A stretch of DNA of 64,000 nt from Viscum album (GCA_963277665.1 OY728119.1:316220206-316284205); one strand, 5' to 3'. Positions 1-13,043 are shown, counted from the stretch's first letter. Notes: generated by a model not told the origin, from the letters alone. Numbers and translations are program-made.

Positions 1-2946
1 TTAGGGTGAATTTTTGGTAATTTTCTGAAAAACTTCAATTTTTGATGTATAGTGAAACCACTAAGTGGTAATCAAGCAAACTGATTTTTCAGTTAAATGA
101 AAGTTTTCCACTAATGTGTATTGAATTTTGAAAATCCGACATACATGGTTGTCATTAGTATGTAAAATTTGGTTCAACGGGATGAAAATAATTTTTTGGT
201 GAATAGTAACATTTTTTCATTAATCGCGATTAGAGGTAATTAGTGTAGTTTAAGGTAAAAATAATACTTTAATAAAATGAGATGAGCTTGACACATGTCC
301 TAAACCTATTGGTTGTGTCATGGCCGACAAAGAAAACCCATGGGTCGATTTAGGGGACCTTATGGAGCCACTTGGGTGAGATAATGACTTTAATGCCTTT
401 TTTTAAATAAAGGTGAAAATGACACTAACATAAAATGTTTTACTTAAACAATTTTTAGAAGGGGTTATACTAATCATATTTTTGTCTATAAATATTCATT
501 AGAAAGATACAAAGCTTTCCTACGTCAGGTTATTTTTGTTATAATTTTTATACATTATATAAATTAATTTAATGATGACATTATGATGATGCAACGATGA
601 CCTCATTAATGAACAGTTTAAATAAAATGAAACGATAATATAAAATCTAAGACCTAAACTTGTCCAAAAACTATTGGATGGGAATATTTCTAAGCCTTAT
701 CATCTTATCTTCGAAATATATCAATGTGGGACCTTATAAATTCGAAACACTTTTGAAAATAAAATAATAGTTTCAAGATTTCAAAAAGTGCCCCTCCTCT
801 CCTCTTATAAAAGGCCCCCACCTCTACCTCATTTCACACACTCCTCAAGCCTTTGTCTCGGCCAACCCCTGAACATTTACTCTCTCCACATCCCTCTCCT
901 CATCCTAGAGGATTCCCTTTGGGCAGAATCCTTTCAAAGGAAGCCTTTAGGCTCAAATCAAAAGGAGTTACACTTTTAAAGGTGATTCATTCTCTCATGT
1001 TCATTTGTTTTATTTTGCTTCTCCAACCCCCTAAACTCTTTTTATTTACTTCTTTTGTAACAACACCAGTATCTTCAATATACTAGGATGTTGTTATAAG
1101 ATTTATTCGAGCTACACTCTCACACAACTACATCAAATGGTTAATGAACTTACGGTATCCGTGGATGGAAAAATTCTGCCTCCCGAAACGATGATTGTTC
1201 AATACTCATTTAACACCTTCAAAGGTGGCCATTATGATGTCACTATCTTTATATATGATATATAATATGTTTATTCTTTCCTTAAGCTTCTGTATTTTTT
1301 ATTTATGGAATACCATTATTGTTTCCATTATGGGTAAACACGATATCTTCATTTTAGGAAGTGCGGACTACCGCCCCCTGAAAGTGATTTGATTCGTTAA
1401 CACCATATGTGGGATGTGTAAAGGATAAATTTAATGATATTATATATGTTATTATACTGGAATTATAATATACTCTTATATCATTTTGATTCCATTCCAG
1501 AAAATACGAAATAGAAATGGAAGTAGCGTTCATGCGTACGTACGACTTACCGTCTCCATGAACGGTGCATTTCATTTCTTACCTCTAAATGTGATGTAAT
1601 ATTTTAAATACATGTATATGATGAATATATATGATATATATGTTATCCAAATAATTAATATCATTCTGGATATAACGAACCTTTGACCAAATTAACAACA
1701 TGTAAGTGTAAGAAGTCTATTTTTGACTTAAGAACCAAATACCGGCAAAATGAACATTATTAACTTAAATGATTACATGATGTTCATAACATGATATAAA
1801 AGGAATAATGAAATTGAAAAAGGTTCTTAAGAAATTAGAGATTAACTCAAGTTTATTATTCAGGAGATTAAAGAACGACCGAGTCAAGTCGGACCCGAGG
1901 TATGGAACTTCGTCTCAATCTCCTTTCATTGAGGCATATTTTGTTTTATACACAACCTTCTTTTATACGGTGTATAAACCCCTTTGACTTTTACGTTTAT
2001 TCAAAAGGAATCTTTTTTATACGAAGCATTTACTAAACGAAAAAAGGGAATGTTTTTGTCGTACGTATATGGCGACAACGACTTCTCCGCCGCCGTGACC
2101 ATTTTTGAGTTTCGGCTTCCTCTACAAGCCATACCATTTTTTTTAAATGAAAAAATAAGTACCATGTTTTACTTTGGTATTGAAAATGGTTTTCATAATG
2201 TTTTTATTATATCAATGTGTTGTATTGATATCTCACGATTGAAATGTGGAAATTTTATGTTTCCTTTATGCATGTTTTATGTGATATGAATTATGTTATG
2301 GTTCTTGGGCATTATTATGAAGACGGGTGGTTCCATGATAAACTAAGGGCGGGTGAGCCCGTTATAGCTCTCCAATGCATTGGGTAACTTAAAGGAGTGA
2401 AAAGTTAAGGTTTCTCCGAAGAGATTTATGGAATATACTGTGATGGGTATTCCAAACGTAACCAAGAGGGTTACTCCCTACGTAAGAATGTTATGAATGC
2501 CTCAAGTTACCTTTATGTCTTATGATTTCTATGATTTATTCATGATTTGATGAGGTATTTTAAATTGCTTATGTTTTATGGGTAAAGTATGATCTCATCC
2601 TTATGTATATATGTACCCATGTTTCCTTTCCATATTTTTATATCCCTTACTGAGATTTTTATGCTCATCCCAAGTTTTTTTGAAATGTCTTTCATAGGTC
2701 AAGGGAAAGGTACACGATATGATGATAGTGTCAAGGATGTGTCAAGAAAGAACTCATGTTTATTTTAAATATGTTTCCATTGATGGGAATGAAGAATACT
2801 ATTTTTATGTAACCACTTTGTTTATATGTGGAATGTAATGCAAGTTTTATGATCTAATTCTCTAAAACTCTAAACCTGAAAAGATCCTCAACGTGTAATC
2901 TTGTGATAACTAAAGATTATGTAAGGTTTAAGGCTGGGGCCTTATA
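1..2946 (+). repeat. E1 5' LTR (partial)
   Basis: Matches 7418-10366 with near-equal length (2946 versus 2949 bases). It ends ...GGGGCCTTATA just before the primer site, so the canonical terminal CA is TA in both LTRs. It contains a TATA box near 806 and a block around 2640-2690 with TTACTGAG followed by pyrimidine-rich sequence, similar to what is common in Tekay LTRs. Short open frames in it (for example 1984-2289) have no recognisable product and are not treated as genes. Confidence 0.95.
806..812 (+). promoter_or_regulatory. LTR promoter TATA box (E1 5' LTR)
   Basis: TATAAAA in the context CTCTTATAAAAGGCCCCC, followed by a C-rich stretch. The same motif is preserved at 8223-8229 in the other LTR. 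Likely marks the U3/R boundary, with transcription starting about 30 bases downstream. Confidence 0.65.
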
Positions 2947-2947
2947 G

Positions 2948-2965
2948 TTGGTATCAAAGGTCAGT
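2948..2965 (+). other. Primer binding site of E1
   Basis: TTGGTATCAAAGGTCAG follows the LTR end within two bases. It resembles the complement of the 3' end of initiator tRNA-Met that primes most plant Ty3/gypsy elements, with a few changes. Confidence 0.8.
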
Positions 2966-3072
2966 TTGGATAACTTTAGGAGTTATAATTCTATTAAATT
3001 ATTATCCAAAAATATTTTTTTTGAAATGATATAGCATTTGAAGATTACCATGTTGCTTTATCTAAGACATGT

Positions 3073-4242
3073 TTGTTCAGAATGGTTTTCCGCAGAGGAA
3101 ATAGGGAAGCAGTGCTAGGAAGGCATAAAGAAGGAAATAAACTTCCGAATCAGCATCCAGAAATGGTCGGAATTGGAACTGAAAAGTTTGTTGCAGTAAT
3201 GACACAGTTGACTCAGGCTATAAATGGTGGTGGTATCCATGCACGAGATCAGCCAGACCAACCGCAGAGGAACATGTCAGTGGTGGAACATTTCATGAGG
3301 CAACATCCCCCATCATTCAGAGGATCATCTGACCCTGTGCTAGCTGAAGGGTGGATTAAATCACTGGAGAAGATTTTCGATGTCATGGGGTGTTCAAACA
3401 ATCAAAAGTTTAGTCTTTCTATTTACCATTTGGAGGGTAAGGCAGATTAGTGGTGGTCTATGGTTAAAAATATCAGGGACGCTGATGAGATTGATGCTCT
3501 TGACAGGGATGAATTCAATGGTATGTTTCTTGAGAAGTATTTTCCTAAGGCTGTTCGACTTAGGATGGAAAAGAAATTCTTGGAATTTAGGCAAGAGGAA
3601 TACTCAGTGGCTACCTATGAAGAAAGGTTCACTCGATTGGCAAGGTATGCTCCAAATTTTATCTGAGACCTTGATAGTAAAATCAATCATTTTTACTCAG
3701 GATTAAAGACAAAATATCAAAGGGCATTAGATTCTTGTGAGTTTAAAAGTTATGAAAATCTTGTTCGATGTGCTGAGAAGGTGGAAATGTAGTTTGCCGA
3801 TGATCAAGTGTTCTATAACAAACAACAGAAGAAGAGACTGAGGTGGCTGGAGAAAGGTATGAATTCTTCAAAAAAGTCTGATGGTAAGAAAACTAAGTTT
3901 CCAGTTTGTGATAAATGTGGAAAAAGGCATGCTGGGGAATGTATTCTGAATTCTGGAAAGTGCTACTGATGTGGTAAGATGGGACATAAGGCTCGTGATT
4001 GCACTGAAAAGGATCAAGGTGAAGGTAAGACCAAATTTGATTTCCAGTTAGTGAAATGTTATAAGTGCAATGAGATGGGTCACTATGCAAACGAGTGTCC
4101 GACAAAGAGCTTGAGTGATGGGAAGCAGTTAGACTACAGGCAGAAAGGGGTGGTGAAATCTTTTGCAACTACTTCGGCAGACGTCGGGCTATCAAATGAA
4201 GTTGTATCAGCTCTAGGGAGCTCAGTATTTTTCAAAGATTGA
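3073..4242 (+). pseudogene. gag: E1 gag, decayed
   Basis: Capsid and nucleocapsid part of a Tekay-type polyprotein. All of it is in one frame; the first in-frame ATG is at 3082. The matrix/capsid part has the typical order: PPSFRGSSDPVLAEGWIKSL, then FLEKYFP, then EFRQEEYSVATYEERFTRLA. Three zinc knuckles follow: CDKCGKRHAGEC (about 3910-3945), one with a stop inside (CY-stop-CGKMGHKARDC, about 3961-4000) and CYKCNEMGHYANEC (about 4057-4098). In-frame stops are at 3448 (TAG), 3664 (TGA), 3790 (TAG) and 3967 (TGA). The frame ends at 4240 (TGA), where it runs out of phase with the RT reading frame. No protease follows. Confidence 0.93.
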
Positions 4243-5404
4243 CTTGAGGTCAGGCTACCGTCAGTTGAAAGTAAAAGAAGCAGACGTTCCGAAGACCGCG
4301 TTCCATACAAGATATGGCCACTATGAATTTGTAGTAATGCCTTTTGGGCTAACCAATGCACCTGCTGTATTCATGGACTTAATGAATAGAATTTTCCATG
4401 TGTTCTTGGATAAGTTTGTGGTGGTTTTTATTGATGATATTTTGGTGTTTTCTAAAAGTAAAGAGGAGCATGAAAGACATTTAAGGGTTATCTTGCAAAC
4501 CTTAAAAGAAAATAAACTGTATGGAAAATTCAGCAAGTCTGATTTTTGGTTGCAACAAATTTCCATCCTTGGTCACATTGTTTCTAAAGATGGGATAACT
4601 GTTGATCCTACAAAAACAAAAGTTGTGGAAGACTGGCCAAGACCCACAAATGTAACTGAGATTCGTAGCTTCCTTGGTTTGGGAGGCTATTACCGAAGGT
4701 TTATTAGAAATTTTTCACGGTTATCTAGTCCAATGACTAAGCTAACTTAGAAGGGTGTTAAGTTTATCTAGACAAAAGAATGTGATGACTGTTTTCAGGA
4801 ATTGAAAAGAAGATTGGTGAATGCTCCAGTTTTGGCACTACCTTCCAGGAATGGTGAGTTTGTCATCTACAACGATGCTTCATTGAAAGGACTTGGTTGC
4901 GTCCTAATGCATAATGATCAGGTAATTGCTTATGCTTCACGACAGTTGAAGACTCATGAGGTAAATTACCCTACACATGATTTGGAATTAGCTGCTGTTG
5001 TTTTCGCTTTAAAAATTTGGAGGCATCATTTGTATGGAGTAAAGTGTGAAATATATACTAATCACAAAAGTTTAAAGTATATATTCACTCAGAAAGAATT
5101 GAACATGAGACAAAGGAGATGGCTAGAATTAATCAAGGATTATGATTGTACAATTCATTACCATCCGGGAAAAGCAAATAAAGTGGCTGATGCTTTGAGT
5201 CGAAAAAGTAATGTTTCATTATCAATGTTGTGTTTGGAACGTGATCCTTTGGTTAAGGATTTTATGAACTTTGGCATAGAAGTTGTTGGTGCAAGAAGTT
5301 CTTCTGTTTTGTTTCAGGTATCACTGAGATCATCTCTATCAGATAGAATCAAGCAAGCACAGAAGCAAGACAGTGAGTTGCATAAAAAGGTAGAGCTGGT
5401 TTAG
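4223..5404 (+). pseudogene. pol: E1 reverse transcriptase and RNase H, N-terminally deleted
   Basis: Reverse transcriptase begins abruptly inside the domain ([14 protein letters not shown] at about 4232) and carries the catalytic FIDDI at 4430-4441. The thumb region includes [13 protein letters not shown]. RNase H follows, with [21 protein letters not shown] and VADALSRK. The third acidic position is Asn in TNHKSL where the family has Asp. Stops lie at 4748 (TAG), 4769 (TAG) and 5402 (TAG). The frame is otherwise unbroken and stays the same through to 6766. The finger and palm start of RT, together with the whole protease, are missing compared with E2, which has about 930 bases between its last zinc knuckle and the same RT motif against about 130 here. 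Confidence 0.93.
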
Positions 5405-6766
5405 AAAGGTAAGTTTCCTGAATTCAACATTGATAGTGATTACGTTTTGAGATTTGGGAAGAGATTGTGTGTGCCTTGTGATTCACAGTTGAAGAGAGAG
5501 TTGTTATGTGAATCTCATAGTTCTCCGTTTTCAGTTCATCCTGGCAGTACTAAGATGTATAGAGATCTGCAGGAGTATTAATGGTGGGATGGAATGAAAA
5601 GAGATATTGCTGATTTTACTGTGAAGTGTATGACATGTCAACAGGTTAAAGCAGAGCATCAGTTACCTAAAGGGATGCATCAGCCTTTACCAGTGCCAGA
5701 GTGGAAATGGGAGAATATATCCATGGAATTTGTTGTGGGATTACCGAAGACATCTCGAGGTAATAATGCAATCTGGGTTATTGTTGATCGATTGACTAAA
5801 TCTGCTCATTTCCTTGCTATACGAGATACTTTTTCTCTAGATCAACCTTCCCGTTTGTATCTTAATGTGATAGTCAGGTTACATGGAGTTCCCCTCTCCA
5901 TTGTATCTGATCGTGATCCTAGGTTTACTTATAACTTTTGGAAAGGCCTTCAGAAGTCGTTGGGTACTGAATTAAATTTTAGTATAGCATTTCATCCTCA
6001 ATCAGATGGGCAGTCAGAATGAACAATTCAGACATTGGAGGACTTACTACAAGCTTGTTCTATGGATTATCAGGGAAGTTGGGACCAACATCTTTATTTG
6101 GTTGAATTTTCTTATAACAACAGTTTTCATTCCAGTATACAGATGGCTCCATTTGAGGCATTATATGGAAAATGGTGTCGAACTCTAGCTTTCTTGGATG
6201 AAGTGGGTGAAAGGAAGTTGATGGGACCAGAATTGGTAGAAGAGTTGGCAGAAAAAGTTCAGCTGATTCAGAAGCACATGATAACAACTCAGAGTAGGCA
6301 GAAGAGTTATGCGGACAAAAGGAGGAAGGATATCTCTTTTGAGTTAGGTGATCATGTTTTTCTCAAAGTATCACCATGGAAGAGTGTGATGCGATTTGGT
6401 AAGAAAGGAAAGCTGAGTAAAAGATTTATTGGACCATATGAAATTCTAGAGAGAGTTGGATCAGTTGCATACCGAGTGGCTTTACCTCCGAGTTTATCTC
6501 AGGTACACAATGTTTTTCACGTTTCGATGTTGAGAAAGTATATGCCAGATCCATCTCATGTTTTGAGTCCAGAGATAGTTCAGCTGGAAGAGAACCTATC
6601 TTATGAGGAACAACCGGTCCAAATTCTTGACCACATGGAGAAAGTGTTACAGAATAAGGTGATTAATCAGGTAAAGGTTTTGTGGAAAAACAACATGATG
6701 GAAGAGGCAACATGGGAATCTGAAAATGCAATGAGGGATAAGTACCCCCATTTATTTGATAAGTAA
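5405..6766 (+). pseudogene. int: E1 integrase with C-terminal chromodomain, decayed
   Basis: The HHCC zinc domain is readable around 5515-5650 (VHPGSTKMYRDL ... KCMTCQQVK). The catalytic core has ISMEFVVGLPK, where the first catalytic position is Glu (GAA 5726-5728), then SDRDPRF, and FHPQSDGQSE ending at 6019. The GPY/F-type region contains KRFIGPYEILERVGSVAYR. The last about 55 residues (QILDHMEKVLQNK ... VLWKN ... EEATWE ... KYPHLF) form a chromodomain, known to steer chromoviruses to heterochromatin. Stops are at 5579 (TAA) and 6020 (TGA); the native end is TAA 6764-6766, 25 bases before the polypurine tract. Confidence 0.93.
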
Positions 6767-6791
6767 ATAAATTACGAGGACACAATTTTCT

Positions 6792-6805
6792 AAAGGGGGG
6801 AAGGA
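6792..6805 (+). other. Polypurine tract of E1
   Basis: AAAGGGGGGAAGGA lies directly before the TG that opens the 3' LTR, the normal position of the plus-strand DNA primer. Confidence 0.85.
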
Positions 6806-9800
6806 TGTAACATCCGAAGTATGTAATGAATAATAGATATTTTTATCTATGTCTATTAATGAACTAGACAGTGTTTTAGAAGCTTAAAATGAAAATAAAT
6901 CCAATCTTAAGCATGGAATACACTAATATTCTTAAAAGATTGTTTTACTGCCTTATGATGGAAAACCCTTTTTAAATCGATCTTTTGACAATTTTATAAA
7001 CTATGTTTGTCAAAATAGACTTATTATTTATGATTGGGACATCAAAATTTACTTTGTGTGAATTTTTGGTATTTTTCTGACAATGTTCATTTTTTAATGA
7101 ATAGTGAAAAATACTGCATTTTAAATCAAAACTGCTTTTTAATATAATTTATTTATATGATTAGATTATATTTTGATTTAGTTTTGAAGTGAAATTAGAA
7201 TATATTTTTACCATTTAATCCAATGGTGGTCATTGGAATCATTTTCACTTTGAAATTGGACTTAAACTGGTGTCAATCTTTTGATACTTATTATTTTATA
7301 AAAACACGCTATTTGCTCTAACAGCGGGAATTAATTATTAAATTAATTAATGTGACTTATATGTTTTGAATTTTGTAAAATAGAATTCATTTTTGAATTC
7401 GGAATATCAAATACAGCTTAGGGTGAATTTTTGGTAATTTTCTGAAAAACATCATTTTTTGATGAATAGTGAAACCACTAAGTGGTAATCAAGCAAACTA
7501 ATTTTTCAGTTAAATGAATGTTTACCACTAATGCGTATTGAATTTTGAAAATCAGACATACATGGTTGTGATTAGTATGTAAAATGTGGTTCAATGGGAT
7601 GAAAATAATTTTTTGGTGAATAGTAACTTTTTTTTCATTAATCGCGATTAGAGGTAATTAGTGTAGTTTAAGGTAAAAATAATGCTTTAATAAAATGAGG
7701 TGATCTTGAAACATGTCCTAACCCTATTGGTTGTGTCATGGCCGACCAAGAGAACCCAAGGGTCGATTTAGGGGACCCTATGGCGCCACTTGGGTGAGGT
7801 AATGACTTTAATGCCTTTTTTTAAATAAAGGTGAAAATGACACTAACATAAATTGTTTTACTAAAACAATTTTTAAAAGGGGTTATAATAATCATATTTT
7901 TGCCTATAAATATTCATTAGAAAGCTAAAAATATTTCCTACATCAGTATTGTTTTCTTATAATTTTTAGACACAAATAAAGTAATTTAATTATGACATCA
8001 TGATGATGCAACGATGACCTCATTAATGAACAGTTAATATAAAATGAAACGATAATATAAAATCTAAGACCTAAAATTGTCTAAAAACTATTGGATGGTA
8101 ATATTTCGAAGCCTTATCATCTTATCTTAGAAATATATCAATGTGGGACCTTATAAATTCGAAACACTTTTGAAAATAAAATAATAGTTTCATGATTTCC
8201 AAAAGTGCCCCTCCTCTCCTCTTATAAAAGGCCCCCACCTCTACCTCATTTCACACACCCCTCAAGCCTTTGGCTCGGCCAACCCCTGCTCATTTACTCT
8301 CTCCACATCCCTCTCCTCATCCTAGAGGATTACCTTTGGGCATAATCCTTTCAAAGTAAGCCTTTAGGCTCAAATCAAAAGGCGTTACACTTTTAAAGGT
8401 GATTCATTCTCTCATGTTCATTTGTTTTATTTTTCTTCTCCAACCCCCTAAACTCTTTTTATTTACTTCTTTTGTAACATCACCAGTATCTTCAATATAC
8501 TAGGATGTTTTTATAAGATTTATTCGAGCTACACTCTCACACAACTACATCAAATGGTTAAAGAACATACGGTTTCCGTGGATGGTGAAATTCTGCCTCC
8601 CGAAACGATGATTGTTCAATACTCATTTAACACCTTCAAAGGTGTCCATTATGATGTTACTATTTTTATATATGATAAATAATATGTTTATTCTTTCCTT
8701 ATTCTTCTGTATTTTTCATTTATGGCATACCATTATTGTTTCAATTATAGGTAAACACGATATCTTCATTTTAGGAAGTGCGGACTACCGCCCCCTGAAA
8801 GTGATTTGATTCGTTAAAACCATATGTGGGATGTGTAAAGGATAAAGTAAATGATATTATATATGTTATTATACTGGAATTATAATATACTCTTATATCA
8901 TTATGATTCCATTCCAGAAAATACGAAATAGAAATGGAAGTAGCGTTCATGCGTACGTACGGCTTACCGTCTCCATGAATGGTGCATTTCATTTCTTACC
9001 TCTAAATGTGATGTAATATTATAAAGACATGTATATGCTGAATATATATGATATATATTTTATCCAAATAATTAATATAATTCTGGATATAATGAACCTT
9101 TGACCGAATTAACAACATGTAAGTGTAAGAAGTCTATTTTTGACTTAAGAACCAAATACCTGAAAAATGAACATTATTAACTTAAATGATTACATGATGT
9201 TAATAACATGGTATAAAAGGAATAATGAACTTGAAAAAGGTTCTTAAGAAAGTAGAGATTAACTCAAGTTTATTATTCAGGAGATTAAAGAACGACCGAG
9301 TCAAGTCGGACCCGAGGTATGGGACTTCGTCTCAATCTCCTTTCATTGAGGCATATTTTGTTTTATACACAACCTTGTTTTATACGGTGTATAAAACCCT
9401 TTGACTTTTACGTTTATTCAAAAGGAATCTTTTTTATATGAAGCGTTTACTAAATGACAAAAGGGAATGTTTTTGTCGTACGTATGCGGCGACAACGACT
9501 TCTCCGCCGCCGTGACCATTATTTAAGTTTCGGCTTCCTCTACAAGCAATACCCTTTTTTTTAAATGAAAAAATAAATACAATGTTTTACTTTGGTATTG
9601 AAAATGGTTTTCATAATGTTTTTATTATATCAATTTTTTGTATTGATATCTCGTGATTGAAATGTCGAAATTTTATGTTTCCTTTATGCATGTTTTATGT
9701 GATATGAATTATGTTATGGTTCTTGGGCATTATTATGAAGACGGGTGGTTCCGTGATAAACTAAGGGCGGGTGAGCCCGTTATAGCTCTCCAATACATTG

Positions 9801-10366
9801 GGTAAGGCGAAGGAGTGAAACGTTAAGGTTTCTCCGAAGAGATTTAGGGAATATACTATGATGGGTATTCCAAACGTAACCAAGAGGGTTACTCCCTACG
9901 TAAGAATGTTATGAATGCCTCAAGTTACCTTTATTTCTTATGATTTCTATGATTTATTCATGATTTGATGAGGTATGTTAAAGTTCTTATGTTTAATGGA
10001 TAAAGTATGATCTCATCCTTATGTATATATGTACCCATGTTTCCTTTCCATATTTTTATATCCGTTACTGAGCTTTTTATGCTCATCCCAAGTTTTTTTT
10101 TGAAATGTTTTTCACAGGTCAAGGGAAAGGTACATGATATGATGATAGTGTCATGGAAGTCTCAAGAAAGAATCCATGTTTATTTTAAATATGTTTCCAT
10201 TGATGGGCATGAAGAATACTATTTTTATGTAACCACTTTGTTTATATATGGAATGTAATGCAAGTTTTATGATCTAATTCTCTAAAACTCTAAACTTGAA
10301 AAGATCATCAATGTGTAATCTTGTGATAACTCCAGATTATGTAAGGTTTAAGGCTGGGGCCTTATA
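6806..10366 (+). repeat. E1 3' LTR (complete, 3561 bp)
   Basis: Opens TGTAACATCC right after the polypurine tract and closes GGGGCCTTATA at 10366, where homology with the 5' LTR stops. Long LTRs of this size are known for Tekay/Del elements. The first 612 bases have no counterpart in the window because the 5' LTR is cut. Differences from the 5' LTR are scattered and include many A/T transversions. Confidence 0.93.
8223..8229 (+). promoter_or_regulatory. LTR promoter TATA box (E1 3' LTR)
   Basis: Same CTCTTATAAAAGGCCCCC context as at 806. In the 3' LTR it would drive read-through into the DNA after 10366. Confidence 0.6.
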
Positions 10367-12127
10367 AGGTGAGACTAAAAAATTAGGAATAACCACAAGA
10401 TGTACCTTCCAAAATAGCTAAAACAATGGATTCTTCTACTCAATTTTTTTTTGAGGATCATGATTCCACAAATAAAATGATATCATATTCATATCAAATG
10501 GATTCATCTTCCAAGAAGATATTATCCCATAATTGAGAAACTATTTTATGCACTAATGATGTTTCGAGTGTTGAGACAGGTTTTAAAATAAAATTTGGGA
10601 ATTTAGGATGGTGAAAAATAATGTTAAATCCATCACATCAAGTGAGGATGTGAAAAGAAGCGTGAATAATTGTTCCCCAAGAATTTTCTCAAAGGATGGT
10701 GGTGCCACTAAAAATTAGAAAGGTCCAATACATGTGAAAACTAAACATATTACACAACAAATAAGAGAAAAAGTTTCATAGGATATTATTGGTGTTACTT
10801 GATGTTTGGGAATGAAGAATTCATATTTTGGCATAAATTTAAAATTCATTAAAATAATATAAGTTTGAAATTTAGGGGGATAACTGTTAAAGAAAATAGA
10901 ATTCCTGCACCAGAGAAGAAGTCATAGAAAATGAATCTATATACAAAGAACATATTTGAATGCTCTAAAACATTTTGTGACTATAGAAATAGAAGTGGTC
11001 ACTGTTATGATTATTTCTCGTATGTATATATCATTTCGAAGTCATATGATGATTTGAAAATAAGACCACAACAAAAGGAAAGGAATGTAAGAAAAGAGGG
11101 TGACAAGTTATTCTTGGGGTGCCAAAAAAACAAAAATATTGTTTATAAAACTATCACCAAGATGAACCAAGATATATATATTCTACTATATAAAATGGAA
11201 AAAGAAATGATCCAATAAAATCATGAAACTCTATAAAAATAGAAGGCTCAGTTTGAATAAGTACAACAATAGGTTTCTGAACAGAATACATATCAAGGTG
11301 GAAGATCCAGGTTCAGTGTTTTTTGCTGGTGTTGTGAAGATAATGGACACATGCCTACTATTATTGGTACAAAATTTCATTTCCATAAAATAGGTATTAA
11401 TCAAGGGGAATTCGTTTTAAAAAAATGAGAAAATAATGTAATAGAAATATCTATGTGGCCAGAAATTCATCCAAGGTTCCAGGAAAAAACAGACATGGAT
11501 ACCCACAAGATGTTGGTGGAAGATGTAATTAGAAGGGTCACGTAGTTTAGAAAGTCATGACATGACTGCCAAGAGAAATTACCTATACTAAGAAGGATAA
11601 GATTATATAATTGAAAAATAATGGTGCTCCAGGTCAAGATTTTGAGAATACATCGAATGTTACGAGAGAGTTCCAAGTTGTCTATCAAAAATAATTTTAA
11701 ATTGGATAAAAAATTGGAGGAAGCATAAAAACATTATAAAGCTAAAGTAAATAAAGTGTCTAAAGAAATTGAGAGGTAAAATGTAATTCCACACAAAGAT
11801 GCTGACTTTTGTCTAAGGTGTAGTAAATCTAGACATTCTCCACATAACTCTATGGATATTCATTATAATCATTGGGATCTGTTTAAAATTAAAATAAAAG
11901 CACCAGAGAACTCATGTAATCAAATGAATATAATGTAAATGGAGAATTCACACAAATTAATGAGTGAGATTGGGAGAAAATAATATCCCATTTTGGGAGG
12001 CAACTCTCAGTGTACATGTTACTCTTTATGAAAATCAAGGCCCCTCATTATTCCATTATATATGACTGAATATGTACCAACATAAAAGGAATTGAAGAAG
12101 GGGGATACATCCATTGAAGGGGATAAT
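10367..12127 (+). other. Decayed DNA with CCHC-like motifs, possible old gag
   Basis: No intact gene. Two cysteine/histidine clusters on the plus strand look like damaged zinc knuckles: CWCCEDNGHMPTI around 11320-11360, and CLRCSKSRHSPHN around 11805-11850, each missing the last Cys. A 95-codon open frame at 10931-11218 has no recognisable domain. The stretch ends in purine-rich TTGAAGGGGATAA at about 12113-12126, which resembles a polypurine tract. An old retroelement gag or 3' end is the best guess, but the family is not assignable. Confidence 0.3.
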
Positions 12128-12289
12128 TGATAAGAACAAGATGTTAAATCTTCACTTCATTGTGTGACAATTTATATTCTATGCAGGATTATTCAAAGCT
12201 CGATGGAATCATTGAAATCATCTAAGTATAGTTTTCCACAAACTGTAATAATACATTGCGAAGTTAAGTCTGTGAATGAGTCTTCATTG

Positions 12290-12790
12290 AAACTGAGGGT
12301 TTATAGTTTGTAGATAAAAATGAAATAGCTCACAAAGAATCAAACATTTTACGTAAAATATTATATTTGACATATATTCTATATTTAGGTGTTGATCATA
12401 GAAAAAATTAAGAAAACTATTGGTGGTATATTCAGAGGAAAATAAAAGTAGGTTCATAGAATACAATTGAGAAGCCCATGAATAGTATTCTAAACACTAA
12501 TAAAGTGAAGACACATTATGCTATTAGTCATATATGCTATGACATATTCATTTGATGTTCATAGAAACAATTGACAAACTATTTATGATAAATTCAGTGG
12601 AAAATAAAATAATTTTCATTGAACATAATTGAGAATCACATGAATAGTATGAAAAACATCTATAAAGTAAAGACATAGTATGTTATTTGACATAATGCTA
12701 TAATGTAGTTATGTAATTCGAATCTGAATAATTTATCATACTATATGTGAAATATTTAGTTGAAAAGTATACTATATTATAATTTTATGA
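12290..12790 (+). repeat. Tandem repeat, about 161 bp unit
   Basis: Units start near 12481 and 12642 with GAATAGTAT and share AAGTGAAGACA / AAGTAAAGACA, a TCATATATGCTATGACAT-like core and AATTGAGAA(T)CACATG at the end. A further decayed unit precedes them from about 12290. Confidence 0.6.
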
Positions 12791-13043
12791 AATAAATTCT
12801 AGAGAAATAAAGAGAACACATAGTTTGATGCCAAGAATAACTTCTATGCAGAATTTTGAGGATGTTGTATGAAAACTTCCACACACTGGTAAGAGGATTT
12901 TGTAATAATTCCATGTGGTACACATAGTATGCCGAGGTGAAGTCATTTTTTGAGAGATGTGAATTATTTTTCAACATAAATAATAGTATAATGATTAACA
13001 ATATTTTATGGGGTTATCATGAAATATCTACATATTTGTTTCC

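Larger units (their letters stand above)
1..10366 (+). mobile_element. E1: Tekay-type chromovirus LTR retrotransposon, defective, 5' end cut by window
   Basis: A Ty3/gypsy retrotransposon in the order 5' LTR, primer site, gag, RT, RNase H, integrase, chromodomain, polypurine tract, 3' LTR. The sequence at 1-2946 repeats at 7418-10366, which defines the LTR pair; about 610 bases of the 5' LTR lie outside the window. The chromodomain after integrase, three CCHC-type knuckles in gag and a Met-type primer site are the known marks of the Tekay/Del branch of plant chromoviruses. The protease is missing and nine in-frame stops interrupt gag-pol, so the copy cannot encode a working polyprotein. Over the first 240 aligned LTR bases I count about 12 differences by eye, far fewer than in E2. 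The target-site duplication cannot be tested because the left end is outside. Confidence 0.95.

Noticed and set aside
1527..1542. CGTACGTACG palindrome in the E1 LTR as a regulatory site
   Set aside because: Present in both LTRs but isolated, with no supporting context; not enough to call a site.
1984..2289. 101-codon plus-strand open frame in the E1 5' LTR
   Set aside because: Not open in the aligned part of the 3' LTR, and no recognisable protein features.
3893..4168. 91-codon minus-strand open frame
   Set aside because: Shadow of the E1 gag zinc-knuckle region.
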